Of a stretch of DNA of 64,000 nucleotides, positions 1 through 13,217 are shown in pieces. A model generated the notes under the pieces. It saw only the letters and a program-made list of their open reading frames with translations. It did not search any database and was not told where the DNA came from. The DNA comes from CBDCOD01 sp965219665 (GTDB taxonomy: Bacteria > Pseudomonadota > Gammaproteobacteria > CAKMZV01). Both the position numbers and the translations under genes were made by a program. Numbering within the stretch: position 1 is the stretch's first letter; every line of letters begins with the position of its first letter. The stretch lies in contig CBDCOD010000023.1 in the NCBI GenBank assembly GCA_965219665.1, positions 1 through 64,000 on the forward strand, given 5' to 3'.

Positions 1-3000
1 TTACGGTCAACGGTTGGTTTTATCGCAATGCTAATCGTAATGCTGTCAGTGCCAATAGGGTTGGTGGCTGTGAGGGTGTAGGTACTTAGTGCGGTTATGG
101 TCGTTCCCGAGCCAGTAATCACACAACCATCGCCTGAAACGGTGGTGGTTAAACCTGCGGGTAAGCCTGCTATGCTACAGGAATCGGGCATTCCATCACT
201 ACCAACTATTGTTCTGGAGATTGTTGTACCAGTTGCAAAAAGAAGAGGGCTGCTCGGCGCAGTTAGGGCTGGTGGGTTAAGAGCAATAATGCGCAGATGA
301 TAGTCATTGACGATGGTATTATTGCTACCATCTCGCGCGCGTAGAATAACGATACGATCTATTTGACGGTAGGTACTAGTAATTTGTACGCTATTATTGT
401 TGTCAACGCTGATTTGTGCAGAACTTGGTGCAGGATCATAGAACACTGACCATGTAAGATTTTCGCCATTAAAGGTAGCGGGTAGTTGTATATTGCCGCT
501 AATACGGTTAGCCGTATCGCCACTACTGAGCTGTATGTCAGTGGTGGCAGTGCCGATCTGTGGTGAGGTTTCAAGACGTTGATTAGGCAAAAGTGCCCCT
601 AATTTAGTAACTTTGCCAAACAGTGCTGCATAATCGGTTCCTGTACTATCCCCATCATAGTCGTTAAATACTAACGCAGGAGGTTGGCTGCTGTCACCAA
701 AATCCCATGCACCCAGCGTGGTATCACTGGTACTATTCCAAACACTGCTAGCATTCTCGGCGGTTAAGTCCGTTGCTGAGCTAACCCCTACAGGTTTTAC
801 AGTGCCTATTAAGCCTCCTATCTCTCCTCCTGTGGTATTACCGAAGGAATAACTGGCGTTTATGAAGCCACCGGCTAAGCGGCGGCCGGCAAACCCGCCG
901 ACTTGATCAAACTCCCCATCGCCACCGTCAGCATTGCCGGTGGCATAACTGGCAACTACCCTGCCATCGCTTTGTATGCTGCCGACCAACCCGCCGGCAA
1001 GATCAGAATCCCCATCGCCACCATTGGCATTGCCGCTGGCATAGCTGGCGCTTATGGTGCCACTGCTTTGGAGACCGACCAACCCGCCGGCATAGTCAGA
1101 ATCGCCATCGCCGCCGTCAGCATTGCCGGTGGCATAACTGGCACTTATGCTACCACCAGTTTGGCGACCAACCAAGCCACCAGTATGATCTTGTCTGCTA
1201 CCGCCATTGACATTGCCGGTGGCATAACTGGCGCTTATGTTGCCCTTGTTTTGGAAGCCGACCAATCCGCCAACATCTTCTAATCCAACGCCGCCATCGG
1301 CAATGCCAGTGGCATAACTGGCGCTGATGCTGCCACCGCTTTGGATGCCGACTAAACCGCCAATATGCACTGCAGCGCTACTGCTACCTGTGTAATCGGA
1401 TAGGTTATTGACTAATCCTATATTGCGAATGCTGGCATTGGCGGTAGTAGCGCCAAATAAGCCAATGTTATTCAATTCGCCTCTGATAGCTACATTGCTG
1501 ATTACATAGCCATTGCCTTCAAAAATCGTATTAAACGCATTAGCAGAATCTCCAACGGGTAGCCAACCGCCAGCTTGCTCTGTACCTGAAGTGGTTACTA
1601 CAAAATAGGGTGCAGCATGATCGTCAGCATCCACATTATAGTTACCAGAACTGTCTTGTTCCCAAGTGCCATCACCATCGGTGTCAAAGTTTAAATCATT
1701 CATAAGCTCAATAGCCTATACACGCATCGTTAGGGCAGCCCAGTGGGTTGCCGGTATCGGTGGAACTGGTTTTATAACGGCTGCCATCCAAGCTATAGCG
1801 CATATTGTGCAACTGCGTGAGCGTGTACAACTCAATTAACCCGTTAGCATCATGGTCAACGGTTGGTTTTATCGCAATGCTAATTGTAATGCTGTCAGTG
1901 CCAACAGCGTTGGTAGCTGTGAGGGTGTGGGTACTTAGTGAGGTTATGGTCGTTCCCGAGCCAGTAATCACACAACCATCGCCTGAACGGTGGCGGTTAA
2001 ACCTGCGGGTAAGCCTGCTACGCTACAGGAATCGGGCGTTCCACTAGTAACTATTGTTCTGGAGATTGTTATATCAGTTGCAAAAAGAAGAGGGCTGCTC
2101 GGCGCAGTTAGGGTAGGTGGGTGAATGACGCTCAGGGCAATGGTAATGGTAGCGGTGCCGTCATTGTTGACAGCAGTGAGGGTGTAACTGCTCTGTGCGG
2201 ATGCGGTCGTTGCTATACCACTAATGGCACAGCCATTGCCAGCAACGGATGCGGTTAAGCCAGCTGGTAGTCCATCTATGCTACAGGTGGTAGGCCGTAC
2301 TGCCTCTGCCCATAATAGTAATGCTATTGGTGACATTAATCTGAAAAATCAAGGTATCGGGCTGAATCAGTACAGGAGAATTTACCACACTCAAGGATAT
2401 GGTAATGGTTGAAGAGCCGTCTTGATTAGCAGCAATCAGCGTGTAATCACTCTGTGCACTTGCAGTCGTTGCTATACCACTAATGACACAGCCATTGCCT
2501 AAAAATGTGGTGGTTAAGCCTGTGGGCAAGTCTGCTATACTGCAAGAAGTGAGCGCACCGCCACTGCCTGCAATGCTGCTGGTGCTTGCGACACCCACGC
2601 CAAAAACAAAGGTATTGCTTGGTGTTGTCAAGGCAGGTGAGTGAATGACACGCAGGGCAACGGTAGTGGTAGCGGTACCATCTTGATTGGTAGCAGTGAG
2701 GGTGTAACTGCTCGGTGCGGATGCGGTGGTTGCTATACCACTAATGGCACAGCCATTGCCAGCAACAGATGTGGATAATCCAGCAGGCAAGCCATTTGCG
2801 CTACAGGAAGTGGGCGCACTGCCACTGCCTGCAATGGTACTGGTGCTTGCGACACCTACTGCAAAAACAAGGGTGTTGCTGGGTGTTGTCAAGGCAGGTG
2901 GGTGAGTGACGTGCAGGGCAAAAGTTGTGGTAGCGGTTCCGTCATTGTTTATGGCAGTGAGGGTGTAACTGCTCGGTGCGGATGCGGTGGTTGCTATACC

Positions 3001-3333
3001 ACTAATGACACAGCCATTGCCAGCAACAGATGTGGATAATCCAGCAGGCAAGCCATTTACGCTACAGGAAGTGGGCGCACCGCCACTGCCTGCAATGGTG
3101 CTGGTGCTTGCGACACCCACGTTAAAAACTAAGGGATTGCTCGCTACAGTCAGCACAGGCGGGTTGTTTTGATTATTGTTTGAGTCACTACTTGAGCTAC
3201 CGCCACCGCCACCTCCGCCACTGCAAGCAGATAGCAGCAACAAAGCGGCTACTGTGATTACACTGTAGAGGATTTTTTGTAGTAGGTTATTAAGGGGCTG
3301 ATGTAAGGTAAATAGGTTTTTTGGCATGGGCAT
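1..3333 (-). pseudogene. Giant Ig-like/GLUG-repeat lipoprotein, left copy, frameshifted and cut by window edge
   Basis: Starts with a lipoprotein signal peptide (hydrophobic stretch ending in lipobox LSAC, then a Gly/Ser/Asn linker), so it should be lipid-anchored and exported. Five Ig-like units follow (each with a SCSxxGLPAGL core), then a Cys-containing module with LYTLTQLHNMRYSLDG, then GLUG repeats of the ISASYATG type. The frame breaks three times when aligned with the right-hand copy: an extra C near 2295, a missing A near 1986 and an extra A near 1710. From about 1703 to base 1 the frame is open and runs off the window. ATG at 3333 follows GAGAGG. Function is unknown; such proteins are usually surface or adhesion-like. 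The gene is decayed, or the breaks are assembly errors in a repeat. Confidence 0.75.
850..1370 (-). repeat. GLUG-motif repeat array, left gene
   Basis: About six to seven units of roughly 75-90 bp, each encoding GLVG-x-x-ISASYATG-like peptides with Gly/Asp-rich linkers. Four equivalent arrays occur in the right-hand gene (about 4340-4880, 6200-6810, 8400-8940, 10290-10860). Confidence 0.8.
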
Positions 3334-3659
3334 GAAAGGTTCCTCTCATTAATTCATTAGCTATATAAGCGTTATTTCAACTTTGAGTGCATTACATAAC
3401 TGTACGTAACTCCGATGGTTTTTCAGTGTGTTTTTTTAGCATACTTAGCGCAAATCTGTATGGAACAACAAAAACCATTTCTATACTATGATGAGCATCA
3501 CATTGTATATTGGGCGAGCATGTAGTGTTTATAATTTTTTTTACAATAGGACAGGCGCTGTTGGTAATTTGGGCAAGCGTTAAGTGGAATGACAGAATCA
3601 ATTGTTTATATGGTGCGTTTGTTTTTATAGTTGAGTGGGAACTGCACTGCTTTTTGCCA
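3334..3659. repeat. Duplicated upstream region of the giant lipoprotein gene (left copy)
   Basis: Nearly identical to 12834-13132, with scattered substitutions and short indels. It presumably holds the promoter of the lipoprotein gene. The similarity ends exactly at TTTTTGCCA (3651-3659), after which the sequence switches to pyrB. No convincing ORF lies here. Confidence 0.85.
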
Positions 3660-3709
3660 GACAGGTGAGTCCGGGTTGCGATTATCAATGCGGGAGATGG
3701 CCGTCATGC
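3651..3709 (+). pseudogene. Internal fragment of pyrB (duplication scar)
   Basis: Matches pyrB positions 15607-15667 apart from one 2-base deletion and one substitution. It is flanked on the left by the lipoprotein upstream region and on the right by the 3' flank of the right-hand lipoprotein gene. It is about 57 bp long and has no function of its own. Confidence 0.85.
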
Positions 3710-3759
3710 TGCATGAAGAAAGGCACACTGACAGCAACTATTAAGAAGCTGCTAATGCG

Positions 3760-6700
3760 TTATTCAGCAATGATGCGCAGATGATAGTCGTTGACGATGG
3801 TGTTATTGTTGTCACCTCGCGCTCGCAGAATGATAATACGAGTGATGTTGCGGTGTGAGGCATTGATTTGTACCACGTTGTTGTTGTCAACGCTGATTTG
3901 TGCAACACTGGGTGCGGGGTCATAGAATACTGACCATGTAAGATTTTCGCCATTAAAGGTAGCGGGTAGTTGTATGTTGCCGCTAATACGGTTAGCGGTA
4001 TCGCCACTACTGAGCTGTATGTCAGTGGTGGCAGTGCCGATCTGTGGTGAGGTTTCAAGACGTTGATTAGGCAAAAGTGCCCCTAACTTAGTAACTTTGC
4101 CAAACAGTGCTGCATAGTCGGTTCCTGTACTATCCCCATCATAGTCGTTAAATACTAACGCAGGAGGTTGGCTGCTGTCACCAAAATCCCATGCCCCCAG
4201 TGTGCCACTGCTGGCACTATTCCATGAATTTCCCGCATTCTCGGCGGTTAAGTCCGTTGCTGAACTAACCCCTACAGGTTTTTCAGTGCCGTCAAAGCTA
4301 AAGCCATCGGTTTCTCCGATTCTCTCCCCAAAACCATAACTGGCAACTATGGTGGTTGTAGTTTGACCACGTAAGTTGCCGACCAACCCGCCGGCACGAT
4401 CAGAATCCCCATCGCCGCCGTCAGCATTGCCGGTGGCATAACTGGCGATTGATGTCGAGTGTCTTGGTCTCCGAACTGAGCGGTCGTTCCCTAGGCGGCC
4501 GACCAAGCCGCCGGCAGAATCAAAACCACCATCATTACCATCAGCAATGCCAGTGGCATAACTGGCGCTGATGGTGCCATTCTGGAAGCCGAGCAAACCA
4601 CCGACATATTCATTAGACCCACTGCCACCATGGGTATCACCGGTGGCATAACTGGCGATTATGCTGCCACCGTTTTGGCTACCGACCAAGCCACCAGTAT
4701 CACTAAATCTTCTACCGCCATTGACATCACCGGTGGCATAACTGGCGATTATGCGACCACCTTCTTGGGAACCGACCAATCCGCCAATATCTACTGTTCC
4801 AAGGCTGCCATCGGCAATGCCGGTGGCATAACTGGCGCTGATGGTGCCACCGTTTTGCTGAGCGACCAATCCACCAATAACACTGCTACCGCCACCCGTA
4901 TAATTAGATAGGTTATTAACTAAGCCTATATTGCGAATGCTGGCATTGGCATTGATAACACCAAATAAGCCAATGTTGGCAAGGTGGTTGCTTCTGATTG
5001 CCAGATTGTAAATTGCATAGCCATTGCCTTCAAAAATCGTATTAAACGCATTAGCAGAATCTCCAACGGGTAGCCAACCGCCAGTACCGTCAGCATTGAC
5101 TATAAAGTAAGGGGTTGCGCTATCATTTGTATTTAAGCTGTAAGTACCTGAGCCGTCTTGCGTCCAAGTGCCATCGCCATCGGTGTCAAAGTCTAAATCA
5201 TTCATAAGCTCATAACCTATACACGTATCGTTAGGGCAGCCCAGTGCGTTGCCGGTATCGGTGGAGCTGGTTTTATAACGGCTGCCATCCAAGCTATAGC
5301 GCATATTGTGCAGCTGCGTGAGCGTGTATAGCTCAATTAACCCGTTAGCATCTTCGTCAACGACTGTTTTTACCGCAATGCTAATCGTAATGGTGTCAGT
5401 GCCAACAGCGTTGGAAGCTGTGAGGGTGTAGGTGCTCTGTGCTGTTGCGGTCCTTGCCAAGCCAGTAATCACACAGCCATCGCCTGAAACGGTGACGGTA
5501 AAACCTGCGGGTAAGCCTGCTACGCTACAGGAATCGGGCGTTCCACTATTACTAACTACTGTTCTGGAGACTGTTGTATCAATTGCAAAAAGAAGAGGGC
5601 TGCTCGGCGCAGTTAGGGCTGGTGGGTCAATGCGGTTAGCAGCAATAATGCGCAGATGATAGTCATTGACGATGGTATTATTGCCACTATCGCGCGCGCG
5701 TAGGATAACGATACGAGTTATTTGACGGGCATTAGTAATTTGTACACTATTATTGTTGTCAACGCTGATTTGTGTAGAACTTGGTGCAGGATCATAGAGT
5801 ACCGACCATGCAAGATTTTCGCCATTAAAGGTAGCGGGTAGTTGTATATTGCCTCTAATACGGTTAGCAGTATCGCCGCCACTACTGAGCTGTATGTCAG
5901 TGTTGGCAGTGCCGATTTGAGGTGAAGTAGTAGGGCGTTGGTTAGGGATGAGTGCCGTTAGGGTGGTTAATCTGGCAAATAATACCGAGTAGTCAGTACC
6001 CGTGCTCGCTCCATCGTAGTCATTGAATACCAGTGCTGGCAGCTGTGTGCTGTCACCAAAATCCCATGCACCCAGTGTGCCACTGCTGGCACTATTCCAA
6101 GCACTGTCCGCATTCTCGGCGGTTAAGTCCATTGCTGAACTAACCCCTACAGGTCTTTCAGTACCTTCTAACCCCCCTATCTCTCCTCCTGCGTTACTAC
6201 CGAAGCCATAACTGGCAACTACGTTGCCACCGAATAGGCGGCGGCCGATCAACCCGCTGGCATAGTCAGAAACGCCATCGCCGCCGTCAGCATTGCCGGT
6301 GGCATAACTGGCAACTACGCTGCCACCGCTTTCTACGCTGCCGACCAACCCGCCGGCACGATCAGAATCCCCATCGCCGCCGTCAGCATTGCCGGTGGCA
6401 TAACTGGCGCTTATACTTCCACCCTCTTGGTTGCCGACCAACCCACCGACATAGTCAAAATTCCCACCATCATCATCAACATCGCCAGTGGCATAGCTGG
6501 CGATGATGCTGCCACCGTTTTGGAAACCAACCAAGCCACCAGTATAATCAAAGCCTCCCAACCTGCCATTGACATTGCCGGTGGCATAGCTGGCGCTGAT
6601 GTTACCGCCGTTTTGGTTGCCGACCAAGCCACCAGTATTACCTTGTCTTCTACCGCCATTGACATTGCCGGTGGCGTAACTGGCGCTGATGCTGCCATTG

Positions 6701-9700
6701 TTTTGGATGCCGACCAATCCGCCAACATCTTCTAATCCAGAGCCGCCATCGGCAATGCCGGTAGCATAGCTGGCGCTGATGCTGCCACCGTTTTGGATGC
6801 CGACCAATCCACCAATAACACTTTGATCGCTACCCGTATAATTAGATAGGTTATTGACTAAGCCTATATTGCGAATGCTGGCATTGGCGGTAGTAACACC
6901 AAATAAACTAATGTTGTTCAGTTCGCCTCTGATTGCCAGATTGTGAATCGCATAGCTATTGCCCTCAAAAATTGCATTAAACGCATTAGTAGTATCTCCA
7001 ACGGGTAGCCAACCGCCAGTACCGTCAGCATTGACTATAAAGTAAGGGGTTGCGCTATCATTTGTATTTAAGCTGTAATTACCTGAGCCGTCTTGCGTCC
7101 AAGTGCCATCGCCATCGGTGTCAAAGTCTAAATCATTCATAAGCTCATAGCCTATACACGCATCGTTAGGGCAGCCCAGTGTGCTGCCGGTATCGGTGGA
7201 GCTGGTTTTATAACGGCTGCCGTCCAAGCTATAGCGCATATTGTGCAACTGCGTGAGCGTGTACAGCTCAATTAACCCGTTAGCATTACGGTCAACGGAT
7301 GTTTTTATCACAATGCTAATCGTAATGGTGGCAATGCCATCATTATTGGAAGCAGTGAGGGTGTAGGTGCTTAGCGCGGTTATGGTCGTTGCTCTACCAC
7401 TGATAGCACAGCCATTGCTCAAAACCGATGCGCTTAGACCAGTTGGTAGTCCTGCTACGGCACAATGGGCAGGTGTTCCGTTATTACCAGCAATTATGCG
7501 AGTGATGGTTGTATCAACTGCAAAAACAAGAAGATTGCTTGGGGTGGTTAAGGTGGGCGGATCAATGGTAGCAAGGGTAAAACTAATAGTAGTGCTGCCA
7601 ACAGCGTTGGAAGCTGTGAGGGTGTAGGTACTTAGTGCGGTTATGGTCGTTGCCGAGCCAGTAATCACACAGCCGTCACCTGAAACGGTGGCGGTTAAAC
7701 CTGCGGGTAAGCCTGCTATGCTACAGGAATCGGGCCTTCCATCACTACCAACTATTGTTCTGGAGACTGTTGTACCAATTGCAAAAAGAAGAGGGCTGCT
7801 CGGCGCAGTTAGGGCTGGTGGGTCAATGCGGTTAGCAGCAATAATGCGCAGATGATAGTCATTGACGATGGTATTATTGCCACTATCGCGCGCGCGTAGA
7901 ATAACGATACGGTTTGTTTGACGGTGGGTACTAGTAATTTGTACGCTATTATTGTTGTCAATGCTGATTTGTGTAGAACTTGGTGCAGGATCATAGAATA
8001 CTGACCATGTAAGATTTTTGCCATTAAAGGTAGCGGGTAGTTGTATATTGCCGCTAATACGGTTAGCAGTATCGCCACTGTTGAGCTGTATGTCAGTGGT
8101 GGCAGTGCCGATCTGTGGTGAGGTTTCAAGACGTTGATTAGGCAAAAGTGCTCCTAATTTAGTAACTTTGCCAAACAGTGCTGCATAATCGGTTCCTGCA
8201 CTATCCCCATCATAGTCGTTAAATACTAACGCAGGAGGTTGGCTGCTGTCACCAAAATCCCATGCACCCAGCGTGCCACTGCTGGCACTATTCCATGAAT
8301 TTCCCGCATTCTCGGCGGTTAAGTCCATTGCTGAACTAACCCCTACAGGTCTTTCAGTGCCGTCAATGCCAGCGATTTCTCCGATTCTCTCCCCAAAACC
8401 ATAACTGGCAACTATGGTAGCTGTAGTTTGACCAATTAAGTTGCCGATCAGGCCGCCGGCACGATCAGAAACGCCATCGCCGCCATCAGCATTGCCGGTG
8501 GCATAACTGGCGTTGATGGTGCCATTCTGGAAGCCGAGCAAACCGCCGGCATAGTCAGCATTGCTGTCACCGCCATTGACATCACCGGTGGCATAGCTGG
8601 CGCTGATGGTGCCATTCTGGAAGCCGAGCAAACCGCCGACATATTCATTACTACTATTACTGCTGCCACCACGGGCATCACCGCTGGCATAACTGGCGAT
8701 TATGCTGCCGACTTGGTTTTGCTGACCGACCAAGCCACCAGTATCACTCCTATTTCTACCGCCATTGACATTGCCAGTGGCATAACTGGCGATTATGCGA
8801 CCACCTTCTTGGGAACCGACCAATCCGCCAATATCTACTAATCCAAGTCTGTTACCGTAGGCGTCACCGGTGGCATAACTGGCGCTGATAGTGCCACCGT
8901 TTTGCTGACCGACCAATCCACCAACAACACTGCTACGGTCACCCGTATAATTAGATAGGTTATTGACTAAGCCTATATTGCGAATGCTGGCATTGGCATT
9001 GATAACACCAAATAAGCCAATGTTGGCAAGGCCGTTTCTGATTGCCAGATTGTAAATCGCATAGCCATTGCCCTCAAAAATCGTATTAAACGCATTAGCA
9101 GAATCTCCAACGGGTAGCCAACCGCCGCTACCGCCAGCATTGACTATAAAGTAAGGGGTTGCGCTATCATTTGTATTTAAGCGGTAATTACCTGAGTCGC
9201 TTTGCGTCCAAGTGCCATCGCCATCGGTGTCAAAGTCTAAATCATTCATGAGCTCATAGCCTATACACGCATCGTTAGGGCAGCCCAGTGCGTTGCCGGT
9301 ATCGGTGGAGCTGGTTTTATAACGGCTGCCATCCAAGCTATAGCGCATATTGTGCAGCTGCGTGAGCGTGTACAGCTCAATTAACCCGTTATTATTACGG
9401 TCAACGACTGTTTGTACTGTAATGCTAATCGTAATGGTGTCAGTGCCAACAGCGTTGGAAGCTGTTAGGGTGTAGGTGCTCTGTGCTGTTGCGGTCCTTG
9501 CCAAGCCAGTAATCACACAGCCATCGCCTGAAACGGTGGCGGTTAAACCTGCGGGTAAGCCTGCTATGCTACAGGAATCGGGCGTTCCACTATTACCAAC
9601 TACTGTTCTGGAGACTGTTCTATCAGTTGCAAAAAGAAGAGGGCTGCTCGGCGCAGTTAAGGCAGGTGGGTCAATGCGGTTAGGAGCAATAATGCGCAGA

Positions 9701-12700
9701 TGATAGTCATTGACGATGGTATTATTGCTACCATCTCGCGCGCGTAGAATGACGATACGCTCTGTTTGACGGTGGGTCTCAGTAACTTGTATGCCATTAT
9801 TGTTGTCAATGCTGATTTGTGTAGAACTTGGTGCAGGATCATAGAATACTGACCATGTAAGATTTTCGCCATTAAAGGTAGCGGGTAGTTGTATATTGCC
9901 GCTAATACGGTTAGCAGTATCGCCGCCACTACTGAGCTGTATGTCAGTGTTGGCAGTGCCGATTTGAGGTGAAGTAGTAGGGCGTTGGTTAGGGATGAGT
10001 GCCGTTAGGGTGGTTAATCTGGCAAATAATACCGAGTAGTCAGTACCCGTGCTCGCTCCATCGTAGTCATTGAATACCAGTGCTGGCAGCTGTGTGCTGT
10101 CACCAAAATCCCATGCACCCAGTGTGCCACTGCTGGCACTATTCCAAGCACTGTCCGCATTCTCGGCGGTTAAGTCCATTGCTGAGCTAACCCCTACAGG
10201 TCTTTACAGTACCTTCTAACCCCCCTATCTCTCCTCCTGCGTTACTACCGAAGCCATAACTGGCAACTACGTTGCCACCGAATAGGCGGCGGCCGATCAA
10301 CCCGCTGGCATAGTCAGAAACGCCATCGCCGCCGTCAGCATTGCCGGTGGCATAACTGGCAACTACGCTGCCACCGCTTTCTACGCTGCCGACCAACCCG
10401 CCGGCACGATCAGAATCCCCATCGCCGCCGTCAGCATTGCCGGTGGCATAACTGGCGCTTATACTTCCACCCTCTTGGTTGCCGACCAACCCACCGACAT
10501 AGTCAAAATTCCCACCATCATCATCAACATTGCCGGTGGCATAGCTGGCACTTATGCTACCACCAGTTTGGCGACCGACCAAGCCACCAGTATAATCAAA
10601 GCCTCCCAACCTGCCATTGAGATTGCCGGTGGCATAGCTGGCGCTTATGTTACCGCCGTTTTGGTTGCCGACCAAGCCACCAGTATTACCTTGTCTTCTA
10701 CCGCCATTGACATTGCCGGTGGCGTAACTGGCGCTGATGCTGCCATTGTTTTGGATGCCGACCAATCCGCCAACATCTTCTAATCCAAAGCCGCCATCGG
10801 CAATGCCGGTAGCATAACTGGCGCTGATGCTGCCACCGCTTTGGATGCCGACTAAACCGCCAATATGCACTGCAGCGCTACTGCTACCCGTATAGTCGGA
10901 TAGGTTATTGACTAAGCCTATATTGCGAATGCTGGCATTGGCGGTAGTAATACCAAATAAGCCAATGTTATTCAATTCGCCTCTGATAGCCAGATTGTGA
11001 ATCGCATAGCCATTGCCCTCAAAAATCGTATTAAACGCATTAGTAGTATCTCCAACGGGTAGCCAACCGCCGGCGTGCTCTGTACCTGAAGTGGTTACTA
11101 CAAAATAGGGTGCAGCATGATCGTCAGCATCCAAATTATAGTTACCAGAACTGTCTCGTTCCCAAGTGCCATCGCCATCGGTGTCAAAGTCTAAATCATT
11201 CATAAGCTCATAGCCTATACACGCATCGTTAGGGCAGCCCAGTGTGCTGCCGGTATCGGTGGAACTGGTTTTATAACGGCTGCCATCTAAGCTATAGCGC
11301 ATATTGTGCAACTGCGTGAGCGTGTACAACTCAATTAACCCGTTAGCATCTTCGTCAACGACTGTTGTTATCACAATGCTAATTGTAATGCTGTTAGTGC
11401 CAACAGCGTTGGTGGCTGTGAGGGTGTGGGTACTTAGTGCGGTTATGGTCGTTCCCGAGCCAGTAATCACACAACCATCGCCTGAAACGGTGGCGGTTAA
11501 ACCTGCGGGTAAGCCTGCTACGCTACAGGAATCGGGCGTTCCACTAGTAACTATTGTTCTGGAGATTGTTATATCAGTTGCAAAAAGAAGAGGGCTGCTC
11601 GGCGCAGTTAGGGTAGGTGGGTGAATGACGCTCAGGGTAATGGTAATGGTAGCGGTGCCGTCATTGTTGGTAGCAGTGAGGGTGTAACTGCTCTGTGCGG
11701 ATGCGGTCGTTGCTATACCACTAATGGCACAGCCGTTGCCTGCAACGGATGCGGTTAAGCCAGCTGGTAGTCCATCTATGCTACAGGTGGTAGGCGTACT
11801 GCCTCTGCCCATAATAGTAATGCTATTGGTGACATTAATCTGAAAAATCAAGGTATCGGGCTGAATCAGTACAGGAGAAGTTACCACACTCAAGGATATG
11901 GTAATGGTTGAAGTGCCGTCTTGATTAGCAGCAATCAGCGTGTAATCACTCTGTGCACTTGCAGTCGTTGCTATGCCACTAATGACACAGCCATTGCCTA
12001 AAAATGTGGTGGTTAAGCCTGTGGGCAAGTCTGCTATACTGCAAGAAGTGAGCGCACCGCCACTGCCTGCAATGGTGCTGGTGCTTGCGACACCCACGCG
12101 CAAAAACAAAGGTATTGCTTGGTGTTGTCAAGGCAGGTGGGTGAATGACACGCAGGGCAAAAGTTGTGGTAGCGGTTCCGTCATTGATTGGTATGGCAGT
12201 GAGGGTGTAACTGCTCGGTGCGGATGCGGTGGTTGCTATACCACTAATGACACAGCCATTGCCAGCAACAGATGTGGATAATCCAGCAGGCAAGCCATTT
12301 ACGCTACAGGAAGTGGGCGCACTGCCACTGCCTGCAATGGTACTGGTGCTTGCCATACCTACCGCAAAAACAAGGGTGTTGCTGGGTGTTGTCAAGGCAG
12401 GTGGGTGAGTGACGTGCAGGGCAAAAGTTGTGGTAGCGGTTCCGTCATTGTTTATGGCAGTGAGGGTGTAACTGCTCGGTGCGGATGCGGTGGTTGCTAT
12501 ACCACTAATGACACAGCCATTGCCAGCAACAGATGTGGATAATCCAGCAGGCAAGCCATTTACGCTACAGGAAGTGGGCGCACCGCCACTGCCTGCAATG
12601 GTGCTGGTGCTTGCGACACCCACGTTAAAAACTAAGGGATTGCTCGCTACAGTCAGCACAGGCGGGTTGTTTTGATTATTGTTTGAGTCACCGCCTGAGC

Positions 12701-12809
12701 CACCGCAAGCAGATAGCAGCAACAAAGCGGCTGCTGTGATCACACTGTAGAGCATTTTTTGTAGTAAGTTATTAAGGGGCAGATGTAAGGTAGATAGGCT
12801 TTTTGGCAC
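3760..12809 (-). pseudogene. Giant Ig-like/GLUG-repeat lipoprotein, right copy (two frameshifts)
   Basis: Removing two single-base insertions (near 12100 and near 10206, each seen against a sister copy in this window) would give one reading frame of about 3,015 aa. Order: lipoprotein signal with lipobox LSAC, five Ig-like units, then four ~2 kb modules. Each module has an LYTLTQLHNMRYSLDG block with GCPNDACIGY, a GLUG array, a DLTAENA block and an LPATFNGENL...WSVFYDPAPS domain, with Ig-like units between modules. The uninterrupted piece 3760-10179 encodes 2,139 aa. GTG at 12809 is preferred because it aligns with the left copy's start and follows GAGAGGA; an upstream ATG exists at 12833. Likely an exported surface protein, role unknown. 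It may be a recent pseudogene, phase-variable, or mis-assembled. Confidence 0.75.
4340..11340 (-). repeat. Four ~2 kb tandem modules within the right lipoprotein gene
   Basis: The block encoding LYTLTQLHNMRYSLDG recurs near 5270, 7220, 9320 and 11280 (and near 1770 in the left gene), about 2.0 kb apart. Long stretches between units are nearly identical, so unequal recombination could add or remove modules. Confidence 0.8.
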
Positions 12810-12833
12810 GAAAGGTCCTCTCATTATTTTCAT

Positions 12834-13132
12834 TAGCGATTAAGCGTTATTTCAACTTTGAGTGCATTACATAACTGTACGTAACACCGATGGTTTCTCA
12901 GTGTGTTTTTTAGCATACTTAGCGCAAATCTGTATGGAACAACAAAAACAATTTCTATACTTGATGAGCATCACATTGTATATTGGGCGAACATGTGGCG
13001 TTTATAATTTTTTTTACAATAGGACAGGCGCTGTTGGTAATTTGGGCAAGCGTTAAGTGGAATGACAAAATCAATTGTGTATATGGTGCGTTTGTTTTTA
13101 TAGTTGAGTGGGAACTGCACTGCTTTTTGCCA
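12834..13132. repeat. Duplicated upstream region of the giant lipoprotein gene (right copy)
   Basis: Sister of 3334-3659. The homology stops at TTTTTGCCA (13124-13132). To the right the sequence is unique and leads into the aminotransferase gene. Confidence 0.85.
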
Positions 13133-13176
13133 ATATAATAGTAATTGTGCGTCTGAATTACTCATTTCTTGTAGAG

Positions 13177-13205
13177 TTGCTGTGTGGTTCAGATTTGTCT
13201 ATTAT
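13177..13205 (+). promoter_or_regulatory. Possible promoter of the aminotransferase operon
   Basis: TTGCTG (13177-13182) and TATTAT (13200-13205) are 17 bases apart. Transcription would begin only a few bases before the ATG at 13218, giving a nearly leaderless message; no Shine-Dalgarno is visible there. The -35 match is weak. Confidence 0.3.
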
Positions 13206-13217
13206 CTAAATAAATTT

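Noticed and set aside
903..1283. Plus-strand open frame of 126 codons inside the GLUG array (and similar ones near 6427-6735 and 10475-10783)
   Set aside because: They are antisense shadows of the repeat; the periodic sequence simply lacks stops in that frame. The minus-strand frame carries the family motifs and signal peptide.
13104..13217. Longer N-terminus for the aminotransferase
   Set aside because: The extra 38 residues have no family similarity; the family start motif follows ATG 13218.
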